In this document: in pieces, positions 29,446 to 40,886 of the stretch
How positions within the stretch are numbered: position 1 is the first letter of the stretch
How the letters are laid out: each line of letters starts with the position of its first letter
Assembly (NCBI GenBank): GCA_022419385.1
Contig: JAJUBI010000006.1
Span: 1,116,001 to 1,180,000, forward strand
Direction of reading: 5' to 3'
Length of the DNA: 64,000 nucleotides
From: Paraconiothyrium sp. Pb-2020
Taxonomy: Eukaryota > Ascomycota > Dothideomycetes > Pleosporales > Didymosphaeriaceae
Notes under the pieces: generated by a model
The model's input: only the letters and a program-made list of their open reading frames with translations
Told to the model about the DNA's origin: nothing
The model's database searches: none
Made by a program: the position numbers and the translations under genes

Positions 29446-32190
29446 ATGTCCTCTTCGTCTGTCGTCGATTCCGCTTCACAAAAGAGCACTCCCGCTTCGT
29501 CGCCGCCGCCCGCCGATATGGACGACCAGCCGAAGAACGGGGACAATGAGGTACCCGGCAGCATGCAGCAAGAGGAGGATCGCATGCGAACCCAGCGCGA
29601 GAAACAGGACGCGAAACGCGAGGCAAAACTCGAGAAGGAGCGACAAGCAGACATCGAGAGTGGAAAGGAGGTCCTGGACAAGAAATTTCAGCAATTGGAA
29701 TTCTTGATGAACAAGAGCAAGCTGTATGCCAGTGTCATGCTCGCGCAGATGCAGCGTCAGGAAGATGAGGAGAAGGTCCAGGATGCGAAGACACATGGGC
29801 AGGCCTCAAAGCGCGAGCAAAAGGCAGAACTAGCGGCCGCCGAGACGCAGCGAAGGGCAACACGCGCATCAGCCGCAGGCAATGAATCGACCGCCGAGCC
29901 TGCGTCGACGAAGAAAGGTCGTGGACGGGCCAAGAAGAACACCACCAAGGACGCAAAGATTTCTAGTTTCTTCAAGAAGGAAGATCTACAAGATCGGACA
30001 AATAGTGCTAGTGTTCCGGAGGCATTAAAGGAAGCTGCGGATGACGATAACGTGCAGACCGGTGACATCGGGTTCCAGAACCTCAAGTCGGCACGGCAAC
30101 CAAAGCTCGTAACAGGTGGCACGATGCGCTCATATCAGCTCGAGGGTCTGGAATGGATGCTATCGCTATACGAAAATGGCATTAATGGTATCCTAGCAGA
30201 TGAAATGGGCCTGGGCAAGACTATACAGACGATTGCACTACTTGCGCATCTCTGGGAGATGGGCTCGTACGGTCCGTTCCTAGTCGCGGCGCCCCTGAGC
30301 ACCACCAGCAATTGGGTCGAGGAGTTCCGCAAGTGGACACCGAGTATTCCAGTCTTGCTCTACCATGGTGACAAGAAGGAACGCGAGAAGATGCGCAAGA
30401 CGCAACTCAAACACCCTGGCACTGAGGAGTTCCCTATCGTTGTGACGAGCTATGAAATATGCATGAACGATCGCAAGTTTTTGACACACTTTGGCTGGCA
30501 GTTCATTATTATCGATGAGGGCCACCGCATCAAGAACCTCGACTGTCGCCTGATCCGCGAGCTGCAGCAATATCAGTCGGCAAACCGTCTGCTCATCACC
30601 GGCACTCCTCTGCAAAACAATCTCACAGAACTTTGGTCGCTGCTACACTTCCTCTTACCTACTGTGTTCGATAAGCTCTCTACATTCGAAAGCTGGTTCG
30701 ACTTCTCCGGATTGAAGGACAAAGACAGCTATGAGCAACTTCTCTCAGAAGAACGACAACAGTACTTGGTGAAGTCGCTGCACGCCGTTTTGAAACCGTT
30801 CCTCTTGCGCAGAGTCAAGACGGACGTAGAAAGCCTCATGCCGAAAAAGCGCGAGTATGTTCTTTTCGCTCCGCTTACGCCTATGCAAAGAGAGCTGTAC
30901 CAGACCATCCTTGACGGCACTAGCCGGCAGTATCTGGAGGAGAAGTCGTTCGAAAGGCTGAGCGTCAGTATGGCAAGCGGCACTGCTACCCCTCTGAGTG
31001 TGCGCAGCAACAATGGAAGCCTCAAGCGGAAAGCTATGTCCAACGATGTTGGTACCCCGAGCAAAAGTGCGAAGCCATCGCGAGAGAGCACCCCAGCGTC
31101 GACAACTTCAAAACGCGGTCGAGGCCGGCCGCGAAAGACGTACGAAGAAGTCAGTGACCGTCAGTTCTTCGCCGACCTGAAGGGACAGGACAGTGGCTCA
31201 GAAGAGACCGAGGAGCTGCTCGATTCTGAAGCAGAAGAAGAGCGGATACAGACAGCGACATTCGAGCTTGCAAAGCGTCAGCTCCAGCAAAAGAAACTCG
31301 GCAATCCGTACATGCAACTTCGCCTTTGCTGCAACTCTCCGTACATGTTCTTCAACCCGTTCCTCAAAGCTGAAACATCAGGTTCGGAAACGTTCGCCAT
31401 GGAGACCGAGCCTGACGAGACCATTGTCACAACGTCCGGGAAGATGCTGCTACTCGACTCTTTACTGCCAGAGCTTCTTCGCCGCGGCCATAAGGTCCTC
31501 ATCTTTTCTCAATTCACCAACATGCTAGACATACTCAGCCACTACCTCGACTTGCGCGGCTGGTCATACGCCCGTATCGACGGCAGCACAGCGCAAGTTG
31601 ATCGCCAGTCTCAGATCAAGGCCTTCAACGCCCCCTCCTCTAAAAAGAACGCTACAAATGTGTTCCTCCTCTCCACACGTGCGGGCGGCCAGGGTATCAA
31701 CCTTGCCTCCGCCGACACGGTCATGCTTTTCGACTCCGACTTCAATCCCCAGCAGGATCTCCAAGCGATCGACCGCGCGCACCGCATCGGACAGACACGC
31801 AACGTCGTCGTTTACCGCTTCGCGACACGCAACACCGTCGAGCTCAAGCTCCTCGAATCCGCAGAGGCGAAGCGCCGTCTCGAGAAACTGGTCATCCGCA
31901 AGGGCGGCGTGCGCAACGACAGGGCGCGCGGCAAGCAACTTGAAGCCGGTCAGGAGCTAGAAGAGCTGCAGAAGCTGCTTCGGAAGAGCGACGGGGAGCG
32001 CTTCGACGTTAAGGAAGGGGACGGCGCGAAGTTGCTCAGCGGGAAGGAGTTGGAAATCTTGCTGGATCGGAGTGATGCGGCGTACGAGCAGGCGGAGAAG
32101 GGTGTGGATGTCGGTGGTGATGCAGGTGGGGCATTTAAGTTGGTGGGGAAGCAGGAGGAGGGTGCGCTTATGGAGGGGTTGAAGGCTTGA
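29446..32190 (+). CDS. SNF2 chromatin remodeler, LSH/DDM1/Irc5 type
   Basis: An intronless gene for 914 residues. A charged coiled-coil-like N terminus (about 40-130), containing a block around FLMNKSKLYASVML, leads into the SNF2 ATPase. The Walker A region is DEMGLGKT near 252, the DEGH box near 357, and LLITGTPLQNN follows. The helicase C lobe (about 670-810) has AGGQGIN near 746 and RAHRIGQ near 778. Between the lobes lies an insertion with an AT-hook-like GRGRPRK (near 563). The N-terminal block and the overall order fit the LSH/HELLS, DDM1 and Irc5 group rather than ISWI or CHD, since no HAND-SANT-SLIDE or chromodomain is present. Members remodel nucleosomes and affect DNA methylation, heterochromatin or repair. 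The start is the ATG at 29446. Confidence 0.93.
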   Translation: MSSSSVVDSASQKSTPASSPPPADMDDQPKNGDNEVPGSMQQEEDRMRTQREKQDAKREAKLEKERQADIESGKEVLDKKFQQLEFLMNKSKLYASVMLAQMQRQEDEEKVQDAKTHGQASKREQKAELAAAETQRRATRASAAGNESTAEPASTKKGRGRAKKNTTKDAKISSFFKKEDLQDRTNSASVPEALKEAADDDNVQTGDIGFQNLKSARQPKLVTGGTMRSYQLEGLEWMLSLYENGINGILADEMGLGKTIQTIALLAHLWEMGSYGPFLVAAPLSTTSNWVEEFRKWTPSIPVLLYHGDKKEREKMRKTQLKHPGTEEFPIVVTSYEICMNDRKFLTHFGWQFIIIDEGHRIKNLDCRLIRELQQYQSANRLLITGTPLQNNLTELWSLLHFLLPTVFDKLSTFESWFDFSGLKDKDSYEQLLSEERQQYLVKSLHAVLKPFLLRRVKTDVESLMPKKREYVLFAPLTPMQRELYQTILDGTSRQYLEEKSFERLSVSMASGTATPLSVRSNNGSLKRKAMSNDVGTPSKSAKPSRESTPASTTSKRGRGRPRKTYEEVSDRQFFADLKGQDSGSEETEELLDSEAEEERIQTATFELAKRQLQQKKLGNPYMQLRLCCNSPYMFFNPFLKAETSGSETFAMETEPDETIVTTSGKMLLLDSLLPELLRRGHKVLIFSQFTNMLDILSHYLDLRGWSYARIDGSTAQVDRQSQIKAFNAPSSKKNATNVFLLSTRAGGQGINLASADTVMLFDSDFNPQQDLQAIDRAHRIGQTRNVVVYRFATRNTVELKLLESAEAKRRLEKLVIRKGGVRNDRARGKQLEAGQELEELQKLLRKSDGERFDVKEGDGAKLLSGKELEILLDRSDAAYEQAEKGVDVGGDAGGAFKLVGKQEEGALMEGLKA

Positions 32191-32590
32191 TGGATGATCC
32201 CTTAGCGTTGAATGATTACACAGTATTCTTGGAGTATACTTTGTCAAGTGGCATCTTTCAAGATTATTAAGGAAAGCGTCTGATGTCTCAGGACGAATTT
32301 TGGCGCCGGTATGTCCAGAGACATCATGCGAACTCGTAGACTGTTTAGTTAGAATCCGTTCTTCCGTTACATTGAGTGGACATATCATTCATGCTGCGTT
32401 CTCAGGGGATACCGTACCCATGTGTTTCTCTAGTAGCTTACACTCCAAGTAGAAGTAGATGCCTAGTACCTTTGCTGCAGCGTAATGGCTCTTCCACCGC
32501 AGCAACTTTCTCATTCGAAATAAGAAAGAACGTCACCGCCTCTCGAATCATACAAGCCCCTCCAGATTGCTGACAGAAACGCTCGATTGT
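32191..32590. other. Intergenic between convergent genes
   Basis: Some 400 bases between two facing stop codons, expected to hold both 3' untranslated regions and termination signals. No coding frame is supported. Confidence 0.4.
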
Positions 32591-35099
32591 CTACATGAAA
32601 GAAGATTCCCCAAGCCCAAGGAAGATATCATCCCACTCAATCATCCCTACATCCAGCCCTTGATCAAGTGACTTCACAAGGGAGTTCAGATCAGACCCCG
32701 TATTCAGTCCGTTAAAGCCTCCGGTACATGTCAACTCGCCTCCCACAGCAGAAGTTGCCAGCTGCGGACCACTCATCGGCGTCGGCGGCATCGTGCTCGC
32801 CGCTGCGCTCGTATATGGAGGCGTCGGTACAAACGCACCACCGGGCACCACTGCCGGCATCTGCTGCTGCTCCAGCCTTTTCGGCGGCGCGATGCCATGG
32901 TTATGCAGCACCGTGACGAGCGAGTCCAAGAACTTGGATGCCATGTCGCTCTCTGAGCGCGCTGCTTCTAGCATGCTCAAAGCTTGGCAGATTTCCATTC
33001 TCGACTTTTCTTGGTCTGAGGCTTGGGACTGCTTGCGGTGACAGTACTCCATCAAGAGCACGGTGCAGGCGAGGAACACGGTCATGCTATACAAGAGGGG
33101 CTTGTATCGGGCGAATTCCTTGTCGAGCCCTAGGTGCTGATACTCGGATTCCGTTTGGATGATCAGTCGTGCGGAATCGAGGCATAGGATACGCGAGGTG
33201 GCGTACTCTGGCTCGGTGAATCCACGGCGGGCGTAGGGTAGATGGAGTTTGACGCGCGTGGCATAGAAGATGGTCCGGAAGTCGTTGCCTTGGCGGGCGA
33301 TGACTCTGGCACGTTCGTCGCTTAGCTTGTATCTCCCGGCGATCTCGAAGGGCGTCATCGAAAAGAAATACGGCGGGATGTCGTTCAAAAGCGATTGCAA
33401 CTCGGTGTCAATGTCCATGACAACGTCGTAGCTTGGGCCGCTGGGAAGTGCCGTCATCAGAGGCGCACGGTCGACGATAGTCCGCGCGATCTCGTTCAAT
33501 CGGATGCGTAGTACAAAGTATGTCATCGATGTGGGTTCTGACAACGGTCTGCTCATTCGAGTCATGCCATCGAAAACGTCTTCGTCGTTCAGATGTAAGG
33601 GTTTATTCGTCATCATATGCCGCTTGTGACACTGATAAGTACCGCGAGCTAATCCGTTGTATTTGGTAGCCATTGCCCTGCGAAATTGTTAGAATACATA
33701 GGAAGGTCTCGTTGGAAGTAGATCTTCTTACCAGTCAGATGCGACCAGATACCACCATACTCTACGCCCAACCTCTGCCTCTGCCGTGTTCGAAAGATCG
33801 GCATTTGACGGATGATCGATGCAATGAAGTCCAATCTCGCGCGCAAGTGCTAGTGCATTATTCATTAGGAACCAACACCTCCTCGAAAACCCTCTGTAAC
33901 TTGCGGCAACGAATGTTGTTATGATGATACCTTGAATGCCCTCAAGGGATATTCGCGTTGTGCGATGGGCAATATCGAGCAAGTCTTCGGTTGCCTTCAC
34001 CCAGAGAGCTGATCTTCTGTGCGGCTCTGCAATGGTTGCGAAAAGCCCACGCGTGCGACAGTCCTCATTCGTCCATGAATGCATGGCTGCAGCAAAAATA
34101 CTGAGCAGGAGAATCATGTCTCCTGACTTCACTTGGGTTTGCCGATTCAAGGAAGTATAGGTGCGTTCTAGAACGATGGGAGGTTGTTGAGTGAGGACAA
34201 CATGATACATGTGTTCGATATCCTTCAGGAATTTGTCCATAAGAATTTTGGCTTCCGAGTACTCTGGTAGCCAAAAGATGATGGAAGGATCCGAAGAAGA
34301 AGATCCTGTGGTGAATTGCTCCACCTCTGCCACGAGCTGGAACGAACAGATCCGGAATCCAACTTTGGTAGAGGGAATTGCATCCGACTGTCGGGCGTTA
34401 GCCACAATATTCAGGATAGCGCTTTTAGGGACAAGAAGACTAGCAGAGACGTGCCAGAGGAACTATCATGTCTTACCCCAGGACCTCCTTGGCTGAGGGA
34501 GGTTGTGTAGCCTTATAAGCGCGACGGCTGTACAGGCATGCATGCATGTGCTTGTACTTCTGGTCTTCTGGGGTAGTACGAAATAGAACACGCTTGCAAA
34601 TCTCCAACTGTCTCCGCCTGGTACTACGCAATCTCGAGGTTGTACTCACCGCGCAATCTGTACCATCGTAAATGCTTTCCAGCCACGCAAAGTCACGATC
34701 CAGTTGTTCAGTTGGGGATGGGGCAGAGTTCGTTTGGTTATGGTTTTGGTGTTGGTTTTGTATGGCGACGTCCTCAAATCTGCCTAAGACCTGGCTGTTC
34801 AGAGCATTGGACAAAGGAGTCGCAGCGGGTGGTGAACTGTGGCTTGCTATAGTCGTCAAACCGGTGTTCTGTTCCACGAGTGCTTCGAGCTTCCGAATGC
34901 GCTCGAGCAACTCAGCCTTGTCGCCATCGTCGGCTGTTGAGCCGTGGTGTGTCGCTTGTTCGAGCTCGCACGAAATGCCACGAGACACGCAGTTGGAACA
35001 CGGCGCCTCTCGGCTGCAGCGAAGCTTGCGGGTTCTGCAAAATTTGCACGAGACAGGCCTTTGGCGTGGCCCCCCGACTTTCTGCGGCTCTTTGGGCAT
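32591..35099 (-). CDS. Zn2Cys6 transcription factor with fungal_trans domain
   Basis: A fungal binuclear-zinc regulator of 799 residues from three exons: 34477-35099, 33732-34421 and 32591-33677. The introns (55 and 54 bp) join in phase. The DNA-binding cluster CKFCRTRKLRC, continuing CSNC and ending in SC, follows the CX2CX6CX5CX2CX6C spacing near residues 18-45. A short coiled coil (AELLERIRKLEALVEQN) for dimerisation follows. The middle homology region (about 270-560) includes ALWVKATEDLLDIAHRT, ALAREIGLHCIDHPSN and GRRVWWYLVASDW, all characteristic of the domain. The C terminus is rich in Pro, Ser and Thr, with acidic residues (MIEWDDIFLG) that may activate transcription. An in-frame ATG at 35177 would add 26 residues. 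Target genes are unknown. Confidence 0.9.
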
Positions 35100-36042
35100 G
35101 AGAATGGTTTGGCCGCGCAAGGCTGATGGATAGCGGAGGTGTTCACGGCGTGAGACCGCTTTCCGCGCAAAGTCCACGGGGGCTTTACGCCCTGTGTCCG
35201 ATAGTGCCTAGCTCGTCAGCCAGGCGGATCACCTGATGACAAATGGCCCGGGCGGGTGGGCCGGGGATATGCTTGTGCACGATGCCAGATGTCGAGAGCT
35301 CGAAACTGCATGTATGATCAAGGGTGGTCAAACAACAGATGCTGCTGTCTCTTTGTTCGAGGTACGACATCGCGTTAAGCTCTGATGCCCCGCTGAGGCC
35401 CCGCACGGTTTAGTCCGTCCTGCACTAGCGTTCCTCCACCTTCGGCGCAGCTCATTCCGGTATCTGGCTGTATTCTAGAAAGACACAACATTAGCCGACA
35501 GCCATCTTCTATTCCTTCTTGTAGAGAACCTAGTCATATTGATCACGATGTACGATGAGCAGTGAACTTAAGTCAGGACGTTATTCTGTCTGGCTGGCAC
35601 TTCAAGGTGCACAAATGAGACAGGAATTACATGTTAGACTGCTTTCGTTAACATAGCTAAGACTCTACAAGTCGTTCAAACCTTAGCTACTACTTCTACT
35701 GCGTCGCACTCAAGCCTGCCTACCCTACCGCGAATGGCGGTCGGAGACTCCATGGGCTCGGTAGTCGCGACAGGGGAGGACCATTTACCGCTATCTCCGA
35801 GGGCAGTATACAGCGATGAGCCAATCGGTCCCCAAGGTTGTTTACCGCTCTCCAAGCTTTTCAACCTACATTAATGTCTTCAGTCATCTTCTGAAATAGT
35901 AGGCACCCACGCATCACTTCTTCCCTTCGTTGTGCGGTATTATAGGTACCACTTTGAGCGACCCTGCACCAACGCTGTTCACCTGGAGAAAGGGCGCCGA
36001 TTCCGGTCAGGCAGCTACGTCTTGAAGGGCTCACAACGCACT
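35100..36042. other. Intergenic between divergent genes
   Basis: About 940 bases between the leftward Zn2Cys6 regulator and the rightward MFS transporter. Divergent placement makes local control of the transporter by the regulator plausible. No paired CGG element was established by eye. Confidence 0.4.
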
Positions 36043-38061
36043 ATGGCGTCAGACAAGGAATTCAGCATTCAGGACGCCGAGACATCTCGTAATACGAGCC
36101 ATGTTGACGAAGCGACGTTGACGCAAGACGTAGAGCGTCAATCGAAAGATGCCGGGGATTTGGACGATGCACCGGAGAAGGCAGCCTTGGAGGATCCTAA
36201 TGTTGTGACTTGGGACGTGGACGATCCAGAGAACCCAATGAACTGGCATACCTGGAAGAAAATAGGCGTCGTGGCTGTTGTCGCGTTCATCACTATGCTA
36301 TCGTAAGTACAAGCATCCAGTCTGCAGCCTTGTCTACGTAATGTTTGGGTTTTCAATTTAGCAGATCTAGTGCACCTCGAGTCGCTCTGGAAATCGCAAT
36401 ACTTTGTTGAACACCTGACCGCGATGCGCCCGGGCACAACTACGCCTGACCATGCTAATCGCTTGACAGACCATTCGCATCTACGATGAGTGCCTCAGCC
36501 ACCCCGTTGATCATGAGTGACTTCCACTCAACCAATCAAACCCTCGGCGCGTTCGTGACCTCCGTCTACATCTTAGGCTATGCTTTCGGACCGCTTGCCT
36601 GGGCTCCGCTCTCCGAGCTCTACGGCCGTTTGCCAATCTACAACATCTGCAACATCATCTTTCTCATCTTTAGTATCGCATGCGCGGTCGCAAACAATCT
36701 TGGTGCCTTGATTGCATTTCGTTTCTTTGCAGGCATAGCAGCGAGCTGTGAGTGAACCGAGGAGATATCATATGTATTCAATGGTTGGCTAATCACGACG
36801 TCAGGTGCAATTACTAATTCGAGTGGAACGGTGGCAGACTTGTATCCAGTCGAGAAGAGGGGTAGAGCTATGTCCAGTATGATCCTAGGACCCTTGTTTG
36901 GGCCAGCTATTGGGCCAGTCGGTAAGTGCTCCATTGCATCTAATGTTCGCAACGGCGAAGCCCAGGCGATTGCGGAATCAAACTAACCCACGACAGCTGG
37001 AGGATATCTTGCAGAAGCCAAAGGCTGGCGGTGGACGTTCTGGCTCGTCACAATTCTCGTGAGTGACCAATTCACACCTCGAAAGCCGCTTACGTACTGA
37101 CACGCTCATAGGCCGGCGCTGCATGCATCATCAGTTTCGCTTTCAACCGCGAGACCTACGGATACGTACTTCTCAAGCGGAGAAGCGCGCGCCTCCAGAA
37201 AGAAACTGGCAACACTGAGCTACGCTCCGCCCTCGATACCGGTCGAACGCCGCAGCAACTCTTCAAAACTGCTATCGTTCGGCCGATACGTATGCTAATT
37301 CTCTCTCCAATTGTCTTCCTTATGTCTCTAGTAATGGCAGCTGTTGGTATCCCTTTTCACCCCTTAGTATAATCACGCTAATTGAATCGCAGGTATACGG
37401 CTACCTGTACCTCCTACTCACAACGTATCCCCGCGTCTTCGGCTCACAGTATAATTTCTCAGAGAAAAGCATCGCGCTTGTATACCTCGGCGTCGGCGTG
37501 GGTTCGCTGCTCGGCCTCATCTTCACCGGCGCTGTTTCCGATCGCCTGAACAACCATCTCGCGAAGCGCTACAATGACGGGAAGCCAAAGCCCGAATACA
37601 GATTACCTACCATGCTGCTTGGTGGGATATTGGTTCCTGTGGGCCTGTTCTTGTACGGGTGGTCCGCTGAGAGGAAAGTGCACTGGATTGCGCCCGTCAT
37701 TGGCACGGCCATCTTGGGCGGTGCGATGATGATCACTTTCGTAAGTCCTTGTTCATGTGCTACGTACGCTTTGTCAAAGACTCGACGCTGACCATGGACG
37801 TAGATGCCGGGACTGACGTACCTTATCGATGCATACACCGTCTACGCTGCGTCCGTGTCAGCAGCCGCAACCGTGTTCCGCTCATTGGTGGGTGCGTTGC
37901 TTCCGCTCGCTGGCAACGCCATGTATGATACACTAGGCGTCGGGTGGGGAAACTCTCTTCTTGGATTCGTTGCTGTGGCGTGTATTCCAGTGCCGCTGTT
38001 CTTTTGGATCTACGGCGAGCGGCTGCGGACCAGCAAACGCCTATCCAAGGTGCAGTTCTAG
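36043..38061 (+). CDS. MFS transporter, DHA1 type
   Basis: A 12-span proton antiporter of 517 residues. Seven exons join in phase: 36043-36302, 36470-36747, 36805-36921, 36997-37058, 37112-37342, 37393-37740 and 37804-38061. A hydrophilic N terminus ends in DDPENPMNWHTWKK, a typical entry to the first span in fungal DHA1 pumps. Later motifs include the loop-2 signature around PLSELYGRLPIY, the motif-C-like GPLFGPAIGPV, and GWRWTFW. The C-terminal half has YGYLYLLLTTYP. The first intron is unusually long (167 bp). The group exports drugs, polyamines or secondary metabolites across the plasma membrane, and the cargo here is unknown. It is divergent from the Zn2Cys6 gene. Confidence 0.92.
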
Positions 38062-38603
38062 TCTCCGGGGAATGCACTTTCCAAACACACTAGAAATTGG
38101 GCGAGGAACAAAGCAAGGCATATGGGCCTTATTGTTCGGGTTCTCCACTTCAAGATCAGGTTTAGACTGTAACAATAATTCACTAGCATAACAAAATCCA
38201 GGTACCGGCCTGGAGCACCTTGATGTAATATAATAAGCGGTATTTACCGGCATACCATCTAATAAAATTGATTGAAGACAGCATACCGCTGTATAGAGGG
38301 TGGTTTGCAGGTGCCACGGTGCATGCGCAATCTGTCGTTATGCTGTGACTCGAAGCTGCTCAGCATAGCTTCAGGCGCAGTCACCACGCGTAAGACCTCA
38401 ACCCAACTGAGTCACCAGACTGTGAGTCCACCAAATAACATGTGTGCCGCGTGAACACATACAATGGTCTCCCTCTTTCTGTACGCTGTCCATTCATAGC
38501 TGACGAGTCCAGCCGTGAGCTGTCGTCATATGGCCGACGACCTGCGCACAGCAAAGTCATAAAATCATTATGTCGAGGTATTGATACTCCTCCCCAAGCC
38601 CGC
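38062..38603. other. Intergenic between convergent genes
   Basis: About 540 bases between facing 3' ends. No coding frame is supported. Confidence 0.4.
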
Positions 38604-39032
38604 TCAAACAAAGCCCTTTGGCAGCGTCGGAACCTTCTCATTCGAATGTTGCGCACTTGAATTTGAGTTCTTGCTCATCATGGAATCGTTCCTGGTGTGC
38701 GCCGGCGCGGGGCGATTCGGCGCGTTCTGCGCCATGGGCGGTCGTGTCGAGTTCTGTCCTGCTGAGGCCGTCATACCTGAAGTGGTCTTCTTGTGTGACG
38801 GTGTTGCTGGGCTTCCCTTTGGGTTGCTGTCCTTCTTCCGGCGCCCGCAACCGCGACCTCGGCTGTAGCAGCATAGTAGCCAGCTTACTGCGCCGGCAGC
38901 GATGAGTACAGGGACGACGGCGACGAAGATGATCAAGGCGATGTTCTTCCCGTTGATATCGGAGCTGGCGGTAGATTCGAACAGGTCTCTTGCTGCAGGA
39001 GCGGCAGCCACTTGATAATCTTGCGGCGGCAT
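38604..39032 (-). CDS. Small single-pass membrane protein, unknown
   Basis: An intronless frame for 142 residues. One strong membrane span lies at about 31-54 (IALIIFVAVVPVLIAAGAVSWLL), followed by Cys residues that could be palmitoylated, a run of Arg and Lys, and a long polar tail rich in Ser, Asn, Pro and Lys. By the positive-inside rule the tail should be cytosolic. I do not recognise a family. The hydrophobic pattern and clean frame favour a real gene, but there is no independent support. Confidence 0.6.
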   Translation of the reverse strand: MPPQDYQVAAAPAARDLFESTASSDINGKNIALIIFVAVVPVLIAAGAVSWLLCCYSRGRGCGRRKKDSNPKGSPATPSHKKTTSGMTASAGQNSTRPPMAQNAPNRPAPAHTRNDSMMSKNSNSSAQHSNEKVPTLPKGFV

Positions 39033-39451
39033 CGTGGTTGGTCGGACGCGGCTGTGTAGCTATCGGTGAGGTGCTTCGGTGTGTGATTGAAAGCGTTTGT
39101 GTGGTAAGTAGCGTCCGGCGCGCGTAAATAGTCTACTAGATTGGGGAATGACACGATAGAAAGGAAAGAGTCAAGGGAAATCGTCATAGAACAAAGTCAT
39201 CACGGAAGACAAAGAAAGGCGTTCGTGGCGCCAGGCGACAATGGCATGGTGATTCAATAGGTGAATAGACAAAGCGGTGCTTGCGCGGTCATTCGAAGGT
39301 GAAGCGGAGCACGTGTGTGGGTCTAGCCTTTGTGTGAAGAGCCGCCTGTATTCTGGGGCTGACAGGCGTTGAAAACGCAGAATCATGCGGCGCTGTATGA
39401 TTTGCGTCACACAAGCCTCTGTTGTGGGGCTTGGGGACGAGGTGAGACAGG
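39033..39451. other. Promoter side of the small membrane protein
   Basis: About 420 bases between the start codon at 39032 and the hydrolase stop codon. Nothing specific is seen. Confidence 0.4.
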
Positions 39452-40886
39452 CTACTCGTAAGGTGTTTCGGCTATGCGCGCAACGCTCACATTTGTGAGG
39501 CCGAAAGATTCGAGCACAGCCAACGAGATCGGCGCCCACTTCATCATCGTGTTATGATCTATAAAACTTTGTTAGCATAGGCTCTTTCGCGCTTTTATGA
39601 GCTGCACCATGGGGGATGTGTCTTACCGCCGTGCTTCGCGATGAGCTTGCTGATGCTGCGTGTACCCTGGCGCCACACTTGTTGATTCCCTGCCTCACCC
39701 AGATTCGCGACCTTGACAGCCGGACCCACCTCTTCCGTCGCAGCTCTGAGTGTGGACTTAAATAGCTCTTCTGTCTGGTCCCAAGGCATCGTTCCATCGT
39801 TCTCGGCATGAACCAGCACCAGTCGTAGCTTCTCGCATCTGCCAATAACACATCTCGTTAGTTGTTGCTTCCAAACAACGAAGTAACTTACTGCTTTGCG
39901 AGCGACGCAAGCCTCTGGTCAGTTCGCCAGGAATCCTTGAACCGACGTCTGAACCATAACTGTAGAGGCGGTATAAGCTTCACGGGAGCTAGGACCTACC
40001 CGGCAATATTCAGCGGCCGTTCAAGGTACTATAGTTCTGTGGGGAACTTACGGGTATGAGGTCACCGATGGCATAGGACGCAAAAGCGCTGCCAGTATTC
40101 GTGAAGCTTGCGCAAAGGATAAGCCCGGCAAACTCAGTTGGTGCGGCAAGGTTGGCGTAATGGTGAGTTATACACGTTGCGACCGCTGTTCCCAGTGAGT
40201 GGCCTAAGAGAACGATGCGATCCGGTGTGATGCCTGCGGTTTCGAGAGCCCATTCCACGACCGCTTCCGCGTCATTCATCAAGCCTAGTTCTGATGGCGA
40301 TCCTGTGGATTTTCCAAACCCGCGGTAGTCGAATGCTAAAACGAAGATCTTGTCAGAGGCGCCAGAGCTGTACATACGATACTCCTCTGTTCTTCGACCC
40401 TGGGCAACGGTCGCGGTGTTGCCGTGAAAGTATATCAGCAATCGCGCCTCTGGATCCTCTTTTAGTAGTTTGAATGCCCGCCTATGCTCTATAGCGTCTT
40501 GCATTGGCTTTTCTTGGATAAAGCCTTCCACATGGTGCGCATACACGCCCAGAGGGGTGACGAGCCATGCAAATAGCCTTTCCCCGTCTTTCGTTGGAAT
40601 GCGAAAGGGTGCCACCTGGTTCTCTGTTCTCGATCAGCATATACGTCCGAAATAGGTGGTGACAGACACACTGAGAAAGCCAGCTCTTTCAGGTTCGGTA
40701 AGCCACTTGCCGGGAAACAAGGTCACCCAATGGAGGTACAACATCCTGAGCCGTCAGCGGATGATGCCGGGAAGACTGTCTCACGTACTGTTTCTGCACC
40801 CATGGTATGCAGCATAGAAGCGTACATGGTATCCAAAGGCCACTTATGACGGATAGCGGTATCACGATGGCGTTGTAAAGCGACAT
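39452..40886 (-). CDS. ABHD12-like alpha/beta hydrolase
   Basis: A membrane-anchored serine hydrolase of 388 residues from six exons: 40789-40886, 40672-40745, 40052-40623, 39892-39995, 39627-39838 and 39452-39558. All introns (41-68 bp) join in phase. An N-terminal hydrophobic segment (about 5-27) is followed by NQVAPFRIPTKDGERLFAW, the conserved lead-in of the ABHD12/ABHD13 group. YFHGN gives the oxyanion region, GHSLG the nucleophile Ser, AENDGTMPW the Asp and HGDHNTM the His. Family members are lysophospholipid or monoacylglycerol lipases facing the ER lumen. The exact lipid is not determined by sequence. Confidence 0.9.

Noticed and set aside
34388..34649. Alternative 262-bp intron in the Zn2Cys6 gene starting at a GTGAGT
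   Set aside because: A 55-bp intron at 34422-34476 with a GTAAGA donor joins in phase and keeps the open frame, so it explains the data better.
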